Shown here piece after piece: positions 44,076-54,048 of a stretch of DNA of 64,000 nucleotides. Within the stretch, counting starts at the first letter, position 1. Every line of letters starts with the position of its first letter. This DNA comes from Stappia sp. TSB10P1A (lineage in GTDB: Bacteria > Pseudomonadota > Alphaproteobacteria > Rhizobiales > Stappiaceae): assembly GCF_900185725.1 (NCBI RefSeq), contig NZ_FYAU01000014.1, positions 214,070 through 278,069 of the forward strand, given 5' to 3'. A program made the position numbers and the translations under genes. The notes under the pieces are model-generated. The model saw nothing but the letters and a program-made list of their open reading frames with translations. It did no database searches and was not told the DNA's origin.

Positions 44076-45890
44076 TCAGGCGGCGCGCGTCGGCTTGCCG
44101 TGCTGCGCTTGCCCGTGGGCCGCGACGGGCTTGCGCACCTCGTCATACTTGCGAAGGTCCCCGTCGAGGGCCGCCGACAGCGCGTCGAGCGTGGCGAGCA
44201 CCTCGGCGCTGGCGATGTCGAGCTCGGCGAGATGCCGGGCCGTGGCCGCACTGTCGCCGGCCGCATGCGCCTCCAGCGCGGCCTTGCCCACGGCATGGAC
44301 CCGCTGGTGCGGCGCCTTGACCGCGACATAGGCCGGGTGTGCGCGGATTTCCTCTGAGTCCAGTGAATCGTACCACTTGCCCAGACGGCAGCCGTGATCA
44401 TCAGCGAGCGTCGCGGCGGTCAGGTTGGCGGCACCGATGATCGTGTCGACGATCTGCTTCTTGAACATGACGTGGTCGATCTTGGTCATCTCGCACATCG
44501 ACCGGTGCGAGGCCGGGTTGAACCACGCCCGCGCATTGTCGGAGAAGCGCATGTTGCTGGATTGCAGCCGGCCGCTCATCGACATGAGCTGGCTGTCGTT
44601 CTCCACGCTGAGATCGGCGACGCCGGTGATGCTGCGGGCGATCTCCTGGCTCGCTTCCTTCTGCTGCTGGAGGATCTGCGAGACGTCCTGCATGCGCCCG
44701 GACACTTCGCCGATCTGCGCGCTGATCGCGTGCATCCGGTCGTTGGCGCCGGCGATCGTCTCCTGCCCCCGTTCCACCGCCTCGCGGGATTCGGCGATGG
44801 CCTGCTGGGTGGTGACCATGCCCTCCTTCAGCGCCTCGATCCGCTGGGTGATGTCCTCGGTCGCCTTCGCCGCCTGGGTGGCGAGGTTCTTCACCTCGCT
44901 CGCCACCACGGCAAAGCCGCGTCCGGCCTCGCCGGCGCGCGCCGCCTCGATGGTGGCGTTGAGGGCGAGGAGGTTGGTCTGGTTGGCGATGTTCTCGATG
45001 ACGCTCAGGAATTCGCCGATCTGCTCCGACGCCCGTTGCAGCGAGCTCAGGTTCTCCGAGCTCTCGCGCGAGGCTTGCGCGATATCGGACATGCGCTGCG
45101 ACACGTCCTGCATGGCGCGCAGGCCCTCCGCGACGGCTGCGTTGGTGGCATCGGCCTGGCGGGCGGCGCTGTCGCTGTTTTCGGCGATCTGCTCGACCGA
45201 GGTCACCAGTTCCGTCGCCGCCGCCGAGATCGCCTGGCCGCTTTCCCGCGCCTGGCGGGTGTTGCGCGACAGGGTCGCCATGCTGACGGCGACGTCGTTG
45301 ACATCGGCCACCGTGCCGGTCAGGCCGCGCAGCGAGGCAAGCTCGGTCTCGTGGCGGTTCTCCTCCTCGCGTTGCCGCAGCATGCCGTTTTCATAGGCGT
45401 TGTAGGAGACGATCATGTCGAGGAAGGTGCGGCTGACCAGCACCTGCAGCGCCTGGGCGAGCTTCGTCGGCTGCAGCCGGTAGCGGCTGGCGAGCGCCGG
45501 GATCGCTTCCACCAGCATGCGGCCGTAGGAGGCCAGATACCATTTCGGCTCCAGCTTGATGCGCACATGCGCCTCGCCGATCCTGACGGCGCGGGCCTCG
45601 AACGCCGCGTCGGCGTCGTGGTTGAAAATATAGTCCCAGTGGCTGGTCTGGGCAGCCTTCAGCCGGGGCACGTCCTGGCCCTTGACGCCGAGCTTCGGCG
45701 CCAGTTCCGGGGTCTTGGCGATCGTGTCGTAGAAGGCGTCGAGAACCCCCGGCATGGCCGGCTTCAACTTCTCCCAGACGGCTTTCGCCTGGCCGGTGTC
45801 GAAGGCGTTGGCACCGATGAAGCCGGCGATGTCCGCGCTCATGCTTCCGGGATGCGAGGCTGCGCCGCTTGGGCGTTGCGCGGGGGTCAT
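44076..45890 (-). CDS. Soluble globin-coupled chemoreceptor with C-terminal CZB zinc domain
   Basis: 604 aa from [10 protein letters not shown] (GAGG ribosome site). Protoglobin sensor about 20-170, with the likely haem-ligating His108 in [16 protein letters not shown] as in HemAT. MCP signalling domain about 200-430 with the conserved hairpin tip ([20 protein letters not shown], then [19 protein letters not shown]). C-terminal CZB domain about 465-560 with [18 protein letters not shown] and [15 protein letters not shown], supplying three His and one Cys for zinc. No membrane segment is seen, so it is cytoplasmic. Likely an oxygen (or NO) sensor for taxis whose output can be tuned by zinc or oxidation. 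No che genes adjoin it. Confidence 0.9.
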   Translation of the reverse strand: MTPAQRPSGAASHPGSMSADIAGFIGANAFDTGQAKAVWEKLKPAMPGVLDAFYDTIAKTPELAPKLGVKGQDVPRLKAAQTSHWDYIFNHDADAAFEARAVRIGEAHVRIKLEPKWYLASYGRMLVEAIPALASRYRLQPTKLAQALQVLVSRTFLDMIVSYNAYENGMLRQREEENRHETELASLRGLTGTVADVNDVAVSMATLSRNTRQARESGQAISAAATELVTSVEQIAENSDSAARQADATNAAVAEGLRAMQDVSQRMSDIAQASRESSENLSSLQRASEQIGEFLSVIENIANQTNLLALNATIEAARAGEAGRGFAVVASEVKNLATQAAKATEDITQRIEALKEGMVTTQQAIAESREAVERGQETIAGANDRMHAISAQIGEVSGRMQDVSQILQQQKEASQEIARSITGVADLSVENDSQLMSMSGRLQSSNMRFSDNARAWFNPASHRSMCEMTKIDHVMFKKQIVDTIIGAANLTAATLADDHGCRLGKWYDSLDSEEIRAHPAYVAVKAPHQRVHAVGKAALEAHAAGDSAATARHLAELDIASAEVLATLDALSAALDGDLRKYDEVRKPVAAHGQAQHGKPTRAA

Positions 45891-46155
45891 GACGTTCCTC
45901 CAGAGACAGGGTATTTCCCTCACCATTCGGACGAACGGGTAAACAGCCGCCTAACAGTTCCGACAATGTGAATATTTTACAAGCGGCTAGCGTTGCCTCG
46001 GCGGACGACACAACCCCGCCGGGCGCTCCGCTTTGGCGCGGGGGGCGAATCGCCGATAGTCGTCCCGTTCCCGCGAATGGCCCTTGCAATGCGCTGGCCG
46101 GGCTGCCATGCCGGCGGGACCGTTCGACTTCGATCACGCGAGACCATCGGCACGA

Positions 46156-47637
46156 ATGACTGTCAGCATCGACATGGGCGAGGTGAGGGGAGCGGGATCG
46201 GCCGCCTCCTGCCAATTCGATCTCGAGGAACTGCTCGCGACGCGCCTGCTCGTCCAGGGCAATTCCGGCTCGGGCAAGTCGCATCTGCTGCGCCGCCTGC
46301 TGGAGCAGAGCGCCCCCTGGGTGCAGCAGGTCGTCATCGATCCGGAAGGCGATTTCGTCACCCTGTCGGAGCGCTTCGGCCATGTCGTCGTCGATGCCGC
46401 CGGCAGCGAGCGCGACCTTGCGGTCATCGCCTCGCGCGTGCGCGCCCACCGTGTCTCCGTGGTGCTGAACCTTGAGGGCCTTGAGCCCGACCGGCAGATG
46501 AAGGCGGCCGCCGTCTTTCTCAACACCCTGTTCGAGGCCGAGCGCGACCACTGGTATCCGGTCCTCGTCGTCGTCGACGAGGCGCAGCTCTTCGCGCCTG
46601 CCGCCTCCGGCGACACGGGGGAGGAGGCGCGCCGCGTCGCCCTCGGTGCCATGACCAACCTGATGTGCCGCGGCCGCAAGCGCGGCCTTGCCGGCGTCAT
46701 CGCCACCCAGCGTCTCGCCAAGCTCGCCAAGAATGTCGCCGCCGAGGCGTCCAACTTCCTGATGGGCCGCACGTTCCTCGACATCGACATGGCCCGCGCC
46801 GCCGACCTGCTCGGCATGGAAAAGCGCCAGGCGGAAGCCTTCCGCAATCTCGAGCGCGGCCATTTCGTCGCCCTCGGGCCGGCCGTCTCGCGCCGCCCGA
46901 TGACCGTGCGCATCGGCGCGGTGGAAACCGCCGGCCGCGGCGGTGGTCCGCGCCTCACCCCGCTGCCGCAGGGCCGTCCGGAGGACCTGCAGGACCTGCT
47001 GTTCCAGCCGGCGAGCCAGGACGAGAGGGTCGCCGCCGAGCGCCCGCCGGTGCAGCAGGCGATACCCGCCTCCGAGGTGCTGGAGCGCCTGACCCGCCAG
47101 GCGGCGAAGCGCGAGGAGGCGGAGACCGGGCCGCTCGACCGCGAGGCGCAGGACAAGGCGGTGGACGCGGTGATCGCCGAACTGCTTGGCGATGGCGAGG
47201 CGGCGTTCCAGCCGATGGCCGCCCTCTATCAGGACTTCCTCGTGCGCTGCCGCATCGCCCGCCTGCCGGGCCGCCCGCCGGAACTGCCCGAGTTCCGCCA
47301 GCGCGTCGCGCTCGCCCGTGCCGGCGTCGAGCCGAGCGACATCGACCCGTCGGTCTGGTCGGCGGCCGAGACCGTCGCCGCCAGCCTTCCGGAGGAGATG
47401 CGCGGCGTCTATCTGCTGCTCGCCAAGGCGGCGCTGGAGGGGCGTCCCTGTCCGCCAGACAGCGAGATCGCCCGCGCCTACGGCACCCGCTCGCCGGGCC
47501 GCGCCCGCTGGCTGCTCACCCATATGGAGGAGCAGGGCGTTCTCGTCTGCGCCAACGATCTGCGCGGCAACCGCATCGTCACGCTGACCGATCTCGACTG
47601 CCGCACCGCACCGCTGTCCTCGCGCGCCGCCGGCTGA
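46156..47637 (+). CDS. HerA/DUF87-like P-loop ATPase
   Basis: 493 aa, starting MTVSIDMGEV. Walker A is GNSGSGKSH (about 36-44), Walker B is VLVVVDEAQLFAP, and a Gln/Arg sensor block GRKRGLAGVIATQRLAKL follows: the HerA-FtsK order. The C-terminal third (about 310-490) is Glu/Arg-rich with a possible winged-helix end (RSPGRARWLLTHMEEQGVL). No NurA nuclease gene is adjacent, so DNA end resection by a HerA-NurA pair cannot be inferred. Divergent from the chemoreceptor gene. Confidence 0.75.
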   Translation: MTVSIDMGEVRGAGSAASCQFDLEELLATRLLVQGNSGSGKSHLLRRLLEQSAPWVQQVVIDPEGDFVTLSERFGHVVVDAAGSERDLAVIASRVRAHRVSVVLNLEGLEPDRQMKAAAVFLNTLFEAERDHWYPVLVVVDEAQLFAPAASGDTGEEARRVALGAMTNLMCRGRKRGLAGVIATQRLAKLAKNVAAEASNFLMGRTFLDIDMARAADLLGMEKRQAEAFRNLERGHFVALGPAVSRRPMTVRIGAVETAGRGGGPRLTPLPQGRPEDLQDLLFQPASQDERVAAERPPVQQAIPASEVLERLTRQAAKREEAETGPLDREAQDKAVDAVIAELLGDGEAAFQPMAALYQDFLVRCRIARLPGRPPELPEFRQRVALARAGVEPSDIDPSVWSAAETVAASLPEEMRGVYLLLAKAALEGRPCPPDSEIARAYGTRSPGRARWLLTHMEEQGVLVCANDLRGNRIVTLTDLDCRTAPLSSRAAG

Positions 47638-47843
47638 GCCGGCCCCGTTGCGCCCGGCCGGCTGCCAGCATTTGGGCACAGTGCCCGATTGCTCGCCTTG
47701 TCAGTGCTGACAGGCCGGTCTAATCTTTTCAGCGATTTCTCATGCACAGCGCGGTTTCGGTCATCATCCGGGGGCTCGGGCCGCATGAACCTCTCCGGCT
47801 CGGCAAAGGGGCGCCGACCGGTCAGCCTTGGGGTTGTTGCCAG

Positions 47844-48971
47844 ATGAGCTACCGGAGCGTGTCCGCCATCGGAACCGCCATTGTCGCCTTGGCGGTGGCG
47901 GGGGGCGTGGCCTTCGTCAGTTGGCCGGACGGGCCGTCCTTCCTCGCCTCCGCGACATCCACCGTGGCCACCTCGCCCGCCACCGCCTCGCCGGGCGCCG
48001 CCGCGACCGGCCAGCGACGGGGCGTTGCCGTGGAGACGGCGCTGGTCGGCGTGCGCGACCTTGTCGACGACATCCGCGCCTTCGGCACGCTGGTTGCCAA
48101 CGAGTCCGTCGTCATCTCGCCGGAGATCGCCGGCCGCGTCGCGCGCATCGGCTTCGCCGAGGGGCAGGCAGTCGGGGAAGGCGACGTGCTGGTCGAGCTC
48201 GACGCGCAGATCCTGCGCGCCGAACTCGACAAGGCGCAGTCCGAGGTGGCGCTGGCCGAGGCCAATTTCGAGCGCGCCCGCAAGCTCGCCGAGCAGGGCA
48301 GCGGCACCATGCGCGCTCGCGACGAGACTTCCCAGGGTTATACCGCCGCGCAGGCCAATGTGGCCCTTGCCGAGGCGCGCCTTGCCAAGACCTCTATCGC
48401 CGCACCCTTTTCCGGCATCGTCGGCTTCCGCAACATCAGCGTCGGCGCCTATGTCAGCCCCGGCGACCGCATCGTCGAACTCGCCAGCGTCGATCCGCTG
48501 AAGGTCGAGTTCCGCGTCTCCGAGACCCATCTGCCCAACCTCAGGGTCGGCCTGCCGGTCAACGTCACCCTTGACGCGCTGCCCGGCGAGGCGATCACCG
48601 GCAAGATCACTGCCATCGACCCGATCGTCGACGTGTCGGGCCGCGCCATCCGCCTGCGCGCCGAACTGCCCAATCCGGACGGACGCCTGTCGCCCGGCCT
48701 TTTCGCCCGCATCCGCATCGTCATCGCGGAGCGCAGCGCGGCGATGGTGGTGCCCGAGGCGGCGCTGTTCCGCGACGAGGGCCGGCTCTATGTCTACCGG
48801 CTTGAGGGCGGCAAGGCGGTCAAGACCCCCATCGAGATCGGCCTGCGCAGCCCCGGCGATGTCGAGGTCCGCTCCGGCCTTGCCTCCGGCGCGGTGGTCA
48901 TCACCGCCGGCCAGTTGCTGCTGCGCGACGGCGCCGCCGTCGAGGTGGTCGACGGCCCGGCCGGGGGCTGA
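47844..48971 (+). CDS. RND efflux periplasmic adaptor (MFP)
   Basis: 375 aa. One N-terminal hydrophobic segment (about 8-26) is followed by an Ala/Thr/Pro-rich spacer. The adaptor core has lipoyl half-motifs (SPEIAGRVARIGFAEGQAVG and FSGIVGFRNISVGAYVSPG), a helical hairpin rich in Ala/Glu (LDKAQSEVALAEANFERARK), then a beta-barrel domain. It connects the pump at 48975 to an outer-membrane channel. No channel gene or TetR-type regulator is next to it. Confidence 0.9.
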   Translation: MSYRSVSAIGTAIVALAVAGGVAFVSWPDGPSFLASATSTVATSPATASPGAAATGQRRGVAVETALVGVRDLVDDIRAFGTLVANESVVISPEIAGRVARIGFAEGQAVGEGDVLVELDAQILRAELDKAQSEVALAEANFERARKLAEQGSGTMRARDETSQGYTAAQANVALAEARLAKTSIAAPFSGIVGFRNISVGAYVSPGDRIVELASVDPLKVEFRVSETHLPNLRVGLPVNVTLDALPGEAITGKITAIDPIVDVSGRAIRLRAELPNPDGRLSPGLFARIRIVIAERSAAMVVPEAALFRDEGRLYVYRLEGGKAVKTPIEIGLRSPGDVEVRSGLASGAVVITAGQLLLRDGAAVEVVDGPAGG

Positions 48972-48974
48972 GCC

Positions 48975-51900
48975 ATGCTGGAGTTCTTCGTCCGCAAGCC
49001 GGTCTTCGCCTCCGTCGTCAGCCTGATGGTGCTGCTGCTCGGCCTCGTCTCCTTCGTGCGCCTGACGGTGCGCGAATATCCCAACATCGACCCGCCGGTC
49101 GTCTCCGTGCGCACCGACTATCCCGGCGCCAGCGCCGAGATCATCGAGTCCCAGGTCACCCAGGTGCTGGAGGGCTCCATCGCCGGCATCGGCGGCGTCG
49201 AAGTGCTGGAAAGCCGCTCGCGGCCCGAATCGAGCCGCATCACCGTCCGCTTCCTGCTGTCGGTCAATCCGGACGAGGCCGCCAACGACGTGCGCGACCG
49301 CGTCAGCCGGGTGCGCGGCCGCCTGCCGGCCGAAGTCTCCGAGCCGGTCGTCTCCAAGGTTGAGGCCGACGCCCAGGCGGTGGTCTTCATCGCCCTGACC
49401 AGCGACCGCGCCTCGCCCATCGAGGTGTCGGACTATGCCGACCGCTACATCCGCGACCGGCTGCAGAACCTGCCGGGCGTCGCCGAGGTCAACATCTTCG
49501 GCGAGCGCCGCTACGCCATGCGCGTGTGGGTCGACCGCACCCGCCTTGCCGCCTACGAACTCACCGTCCAGGACGTGGAAAACGCCCTGCGCCAGCAGAA
49601 TGTCGAGGTGCCCTCGGGCCGCATCGAGAGCTTCGACCGCGAATTCACCGTGCTCTCGCGCACCGGCCTGACCACCAGCGAGCAGTTCCGCCGCATCGTC
49701 GTCAAGGACGCCGGCGGCTTTTCCGTGCGGCTCGGCGATGTCGCGCGGGTCGAGATCGGGCCGGAGGACGAGCGGCGCACCACCCGCTACAAGCGCGAGA
49801 ACGCGGTGATCCTCGGCGTCGTCAAGCAGGCGACCGCCAATCCGCTCGACGTCTCGCGGGCGCTGAGCGCGGCGCTGCCCGACATTCGCCGCGACCTGCC
49901 GGAGGGCATGAACGCCGACATTTCCTATGACCGTTCGATCTTCATCGACCGGTCCATCGAGGCGGTGTTCGCCACCATCGCCGAGGCGGTGGTGCTGGTC
50001 GTCCTCGTCATCTTCTTCTTCCTGCGCTCGCTGCGCGCGACGCTCATACCCATGGTGACGATCCCGGTGTCGCTGGTCGGCGCCTGCATCTTCATCTATG
50101 CACTCGGCTTCTCCATCAACACGCTGACGCTGCTCGCCATGGTGCTCGCGATCGGCCTCGTCGTCGACGACGCCATCGTCGTGCTGGAAAACATCCACCG
50201 CCACATCGAGAACGGCATGAAGCCGATCCGCGCGGCCATCGTCGGCATCAAGGAGATTTCCGGCGCCGTCGTCGCCATGACGCTGACGCTCGCTGCCGTC
50301 TACACGCCCGTTGCCTTCGCCGAGGGGCGCACCGGCAAGCTCTTCACCGAATTCGCGCTGACGCTGGCCGCCGCCGTGCTGATGTCCGGCCTGGTGGCGC
50401 TGACGCTGTCGCCGATGATGTGCTCCAAGCTGCTCAAGGAGCATGAGGAGCGCGGCCGCGTCTCGGCCGCCCTGGAGCGGGGGTTCGACGCCCTGAACGA
50501 CGGCTACCGGCGCCTGCTGCTGGTCTCGCTCAAGGTCCGCTGGCTGATCGTGCTGATGGTCTTCGCGGTGGCCGGCGCCTCCTGGATGCTGCTGACCAGC
50601 CTGAAGTCGGAGCTGGCCCCGCTGGAGGATCGCGGCGTGCTGTTCATCTCCGGCTCGGCGCCGGAAGGTTCGACCATCGACTTCACCAGCCGCTACGCCC
50701 TGCAGGTCGAGCAGCTTCTCGCCGACATTCCCGAGGTGCGCTCCTATTTCGTCATCGCCGGCTCGCCGGAGGTCACCGACATCACCTCCTTCTCCCAGCT
50801 CCAGCCCTGGGAGGACCGTCAGCGCAGCCAGATCGAGATCGGCGCCGAATTGCAGCCGCAGATCCGCCGCGTCGCCGGCCTGCGCGCCTCGGTCAACCAT
50901 CCCGGCTCCTTCGGCGTCAGCGCCCGCTCGCGGCCGATCGAGTTCATGATCCTGACCTCCGAGCCCTATGAGCAGCTCGACGCGATGGTCAACGACTTCC
51001 TCGCCGCCATCGAGGACAACCCCAATCTCGTCAACGTCACCAGCGACCTGGCGCTGAACAAGCCGCAGATCGAGGTGGAGCTCGACCGCGACCGCGTCGC
51101 CGACATGGGCGCGGGCGTGCTCACCGTCGGCCGCACCATGGAAACCCTGCTCGGCGGGCGCAAGGTCACCCGCTTCAACATGAACGGCGAGCAATACGAC
51201 GTCATCGTCCAGGTCGACCCCTCGGACCGCCGCACGCCCGGCGACCTTGAGGACATCTATGTTCGCGCCCAGAACGGCTCGATGGTCCAGCTCTCCAACC
51301 TGATCAGCGTGCGCGAGAGCGTCTCGCCCAAGGAGCTCAACCGCTTCAACCAGCTCCGCGCCGCCAAGATCGCCGGCAACCTGGCCCCCGGCTATTCGCT
51401 CGGCGAGGCGCTCGACTATCTGGAGGCGACGGCGCAGCGGGTGCTGCCCTCCAGCGCGCGCACCGACTATGGCGGCGTCTCGCGCGAGTTCCGCCAGACC
51501 GGCTCCAGCCTCGTCTTCATCTTCGTGCTGGCGCTCGGCTTCATCTATCTGGTGCTGTCGGCGCAGTTCGAGAGCTTCATTGATCCCTTCATCATCATGC
51601 TGACGGTGCCGCTGTCGATGCTGGGGGCGCTGGCGGTGATGCACCAGACCGGCGGCACGCTGAACATCTACAGCCAGATCGGCCTCGTCACGCTGATCGG
51701 GCTGATCACCAAGCATGGCATTCTCATCGTGCAGTTCGCCAACCAGCTTCAGGAGGCGGGCAAGAGCCGGTTCGACGCGGTGGTGGAGGCGGCGGCGCTG
51801 CGCCTGCGGCCGATCCTGATGACCACCGGCGCCATGGTCTTCGGCGCGGTGCCGCTGGCGCTGGCGGAAGGGGCGGGCGGCGAAAGCCGCCAGGCCATCG

Positions 51901-52040
51901 GCTGGGTGATCGTTGGCGGCATGTCCTTCGGCACGGTGCTGACGCTCTTCGTCGTGCCGACCGCCTACACGCTGTTTGCCCGCGACCGCTCGCGCTCGCG
52001 CGCGGCCGCCCCCGTGCCTTCCAGCCAGCCGGCGGAATAG
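48975..52040 (+). CDS. RND multidrug efflux permease (HAE1 family)
   Basis: 1021 aa, the usual length. It begins MLEFFVRKPVFASVVSLMVLL; the transmembrane proton-relay Asp pair is in LAIGLVVDDAIVVLENIHRH. Two large periplasmic loops follow TM1 and TM7, and the C-terminal half repeats the plan (TLIGLITKHGILIVQFANQL). 3 bases separate it from the adaptor gene. The substrate range is not predictable; export of the polyketide is conceivable but unsupported by position. Confidence 0.93.
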   Translation: MLEFFVRKPVFASVVSLMVLLLGLVSFVRLTVREYPNIDPPVVSVRTDYPGASAEIIESQVTQVLEGSIAGIGGVEVLESRSRPESSRITVRFLLSVNPDEAANDVRDRVSRVRGRLPAEVSEPVVSKVEADAQAVVFIALTSDRASPIEVSDYADRYIRDRLQNLPGVAEVNIFGERRYAMRVWVDRTRLAAYELTVQDVENALRQQNVEVPSGRIESFDREFTVLSRTGLTTSEQFRRIVVKDAGGFSVRLGDVARVEIGPEDERRTTRYKRENAVILGVVKQATANPLDVSRALSAALPDIRRDLPEGMNADISYDRSIFIDRSIEAVFATIAEAVVLVVLVIFFFLRSLRATLIPMVTIPVSLVGACIFIYALGFSINTLTLLAMVLAIGLVVDDAIVVLENIHRHIENGMKPIRAAIVGIKEISGAVVAMTLTLAAVYTPVAFAEGRTGKLFTEFALTLAAAVLMSGLVALTLSPMMCSKLLKEHEERGRVSAALERGFDALNDGYRRLLLVSLKVRWLIVLMVFAVAGASWMLLTSLKSELAPLEDRGVLFISGSAPEGSTIDFTSRYALQVEQLLADIPEVRSYFVIAGSPEVTDITSFSQLQPWEDRQRSQIEIGAELQPQIRRVAGLRASVNHPGSFGVSARSRPIEFMILTSEPYEQLDAMVNDFLAAIEDNPNLVNVTSDLALNKPQIEVELDRDRVADMGAGVLTVGRTMETLLGGRKVTRFNMNGEQYDVIVQVDPSDRRTPGDLEDIYVRAQNGSMVQLSNLISVRESVSPKELNRFNQLRAAKIAGNLAPGYSLGEALDYLEATAQRVLPSSARTDYGGVSREFRQTGSSLVFIFVLALGFIYLVLSAQFESFIDPFIIMLTVPLSMLGALAVMHQTGGTLNIYSQIGLVTLIGLITKHGILIVQFANQLQEAGKSRFDAVVEAAALRLRPILMTTGAMVFGAVPLALAEGAGGESRQAIGWVIVGGMSFGTVLTLFVVPTAYTLFARDRSRSRAAAPVPSSQPAE

Positions 52041-52064
52041 GGCGGGCGGAGGTTGGAGAAAACA

Positions 52065-52276
52065 CCTGCCGAGGGTGCCTCTGGTTCCCGGATCTTCGGC
52101 CTCGTCCGGGACGACCTCCTGAGAGGGAGGCACGATCTCGCGCTCCTCCGCTGCTCCGCGCGGGCGCTTGGGACGGGTGCGCGCTTTCCTCCCCTCTGCC
52201 GTCACCCCGGCCAAGCGCAGCGCGCGCCGGGGCCCATTGGCTGCCAGAGCGGCGGCGAGGACGCGCTGGCCGAGCT
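52065..52276. repeat. Intergenic repeat, copy A
   Basis: Part of the 977-base gene-free stretch after the RND pump. It runs from cctgccgagggtgcctctgg to the end of an element finishing ggccgagc. Bases 52151-52261 are identical to 52581-52691. It contains the arm pair ccccggc...gccgggg. Confidence 0.8.
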
Positions 52277-52438
52277 CCACACACAGAGTGTCGTCCCGGT
52301 TTCGGCTTGCCGAAGACCGGGACCCAGTAACCCCAGGTCGTACGGATCGAGCGGTGACGTTGCCGCAAGATCACCGATGGCGATCGAACGGCTTGAGGTT
52401 GCAGCCCTCGCACACCCACCCGCCCCGGCGGATACTGG

Positions 52439-52458
52439 ATACCTGCCTTCGCAGGTAT
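52439..52458. repeat. REP-like hairpin between intergenic repeats
   Basis: Perfect 8-bp stem atacctgc/gcaggtat with loop cttc, followed by gacag. This matches the palindromic intergenic units common in alphaproteobacteria. Confidence 0.6.
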
Positions 52459-52493
52459 GACAGCCGTGGAGGTGGCGATGCGCTCCCGCCTCA

Positions 52494-52706
52494 TGCCTGC
52501 CAAGGGTGCCTCTGGTTCCCGGATCTTCGGCCTTCGGCCTCGTCCGGGACGACACCCTGAGAGGGAGGCGCGGCCTCGCGCTGCTCCGCGCGGGCGCTTG
52601 GGACGGGTGCGCGCTTTCCTCCCCTCTGCCGTCACCCCGGCCAAGCGCAGCGCGCGCCGGGGCCCATTGGCTGCCAGAGCGGCGGCGAGGAGACGCTGGC
52701 CGAGCC
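52494..52706. repeat. Intergenic repeat, copy B
   Basis: Second copy of the element at 52065-52276, offset about 430 bases, starting tgcctgccaagggtgcctct. One small insertion (a duplicated ttcggcc near 52530) distinguishes it. No coding potential beyond random high-GC frames. Confidence 0.8.
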
Positions 52707-52806
52707 TCTCGTGCGCCTACACGCCGGTTGCATCCCGCGCACCGCCCCCTCCGGCGTCCTCCTGCGCTCCGCCCTCTCTTTCGTCCTCCCGGACGGCGCG
52801 CAGCGC

Positions 52807-52892
52807 CGAGCCGGGATCGGCGAGCCGAGGGCCTGTCGACGGCACTCCCGAACACCACCACGACCGCCGGGGCTCCCCGATCCCGGGTCTCG
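52807..52892. repeat. Intergenic inverted repeat (arms about 20 bp)
   Basis: Left arm 52807-52826 (cgagccgggatcggcgagcc) pairs imperfectly with right arm 52871-52892. A diverged copy of the same layout appears at about 63727-63818. The stretch from here to 53017 shows no gene. Confidence 0.55.
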
Positions 52893-53017
52893 CGATGCTC
52901 GCCCGGAATGACGCTGGGGAGAGGTTGGAGAAAAACACCCGCCAAGGGTGCCAATGGGTCCCAGCGCGGCACCCGCGCACCCCCCGGAATGACGCCAATG
53001 GGGGCGACGAATCCCCC

Positions 53018-53827
53018 TCACGCCCGGCTGAGGGCCCGCGCCGCCGATTGCGCCAGCGGCGCGAAGCGCTGGGCGAAGTCCTCCGCCTGCCATTCCGACA
53101 GCGAGCCGGCGACATGGATCGCCGCGGTCGGACGACCGTCCGGCCCGGTGATGGCGACGCCGATGGCGATCTCCCCCGGCACCACCTCTTCCAGCGCCAT
53201 TGCGTAGCCGAGTTCGCGCGCCTCGCGCACCTTCTGCCGGATCGGCTCGGGCTCGGTGATCGTCTTCACCGTGATCGGCGTCAGATTCGAGCGGGCGAGG
53301 ATGTCGTCGACCTCCGCGTCGGGCAACAGCGCCATGATCGCCCGCCCGCCGCTTGCACAGAAGGTGGGCACCGCATGGCCCACCAAAGTGGCGAAGAAGG
53401 TTTCGCGCTTGCTCTGGTTGCGCGCCGCATAGACCACACGCAGGTCGTCGAAGAGGCTCAGGTCGACGCGCTCGCGCACATTGCGCCGCAATTCCAGCAG
53501 CACCGGCGTCGCCCGCTCCACCAGCGGATTGAGCCGCAGATAGTCCAGCGAATGGTCGAGCAGCCGCAGGCCCGGCACATATCCCCGGTCGGTCGGGTCC
53601 CGCTCGATATAGCCGAGCTGCCGCAGGGTGTGGACAAAGCGCTGCGCCGTGCTCTTGCCCATGCCGGCGGCCGCGGCGATCTCGGTCAGCGTCAGCGGCG
53701 CGTCGGCCTTGTGGAATGCGGCCATCACGTCGGCGGCACGGGCGATGGAGCGCACGAACAGCGGATCCTGCGCCTGTTCCTCGGGCGTTCCGGCCTTCGG
53801 CCTGGCGCGCGGCGACCAACTGGTCAT
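53018..53827 (-). CDS. IclR-family transcriptional regulator
   Basis: 269 aa. The winged HTH (about 22-90) shows SIARAADVMAAFHKADAPLTLTEIAAAAGMGKSTAQRF; the IclR effector domain (about 100-265) has VERATPVLLELRRNVRERVDLSLF, GHAVPTFCASGGRAIMALLP and ARELGYAMALEEVVPGEIAIGVAI. Divergent from the M81/Dpp operon across 220 bases that hold a perfect palindrome, so it probably controls that operon. Confidence 0.88.
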   Translation of the reverse strand: MTSWSPRARPKAGTPEEQAQDPLFVRSIARAADVMAAFHKADAPLTLTEIAAAAGMGKSTAQRFVHTLRQLGYIERDPTDRGYVPGLRLLDHSLDYLRLNPLVERATPVLLELRRNVRERVDLSLFDDLRVVYAARNQSKRETFFATLVGHAVPTFCASGGRAIMALLPDAEVDDILARSNLTPITVKTITEPEPIRQKVREARELGYAMALEEVVPGEIAIGVAITGPDGRPTAAIHVAGSLSEWQAEDFAQRFAPLAQSAARALSRA

Positions 53828-53903
53828 GTCGGGGTCCCTCGAAAAACGTACTGCTTACAAAACAGCATTGACTCGTCAACTTTACCATTCGTATCGTAAA
53901 AAA

Positions 53904-53921
53904 ATAATACGATCGTATTAT
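53904..53921. promoter_or_regulatory. Perfect 18-bp palindrome, candidate IclR operator
   Basis: ataatacgatcgtattat lies in an AT-rich island between the IclR gene and the peptidase operon, with related cgtatcgta and aatacg half-sites beside it. AT-richness stands out against the high-GC surroundings. Confidence 0.6.
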
Positions 53922-53943
53922 ATTTCAATACGCAGGAGGGCGT

Positions 53944-54048
53944 ATGGTTCGCGGGCGCAAGATGGCTCCAACAGGTCCGGGCAGGACGGCATCCGTCGCT
54001 GCGCCGGGCTGCTCCGCCAACGCTGCAACCCCGTGGCGGGGGCTTTGA
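53944..54048 (+). CDS. Candidate 34-aa leader peptide coupled to the M81 gene
   Basis: ATG at 53944 is preceded by a near-consensus AGGAGGG ribosome site. The frame is 34 codons (MVRGRKMAPTGPG to CSANAATPWRGL), and its TGA overlaps the M81 ATG as TGATG. The M81 gene itself has only a weak site. No similarity recognised; it may exist to recruit ribosomes. A chance frame remains possible. Confidence 0.4.
   Translation: MVRGRKMAPTGPGRTASVAAPGCSANAATPWRGL

Noticed and set aside
47478..52280. 1600-codon minus-strand open frame opposite the RND genes
   Set aside because: Antisense shadow: Asp/His/Gln-rich without domain structure, while the plus strand encodes a full-length RND permease.
52053..53017. 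Several plus- and minus-strand open frames across the intergenic repeats
   Set aside because: They follow the repeat units, share the same Pro/Arg/Ala-rich translations in several frames and have no ribosome sites.
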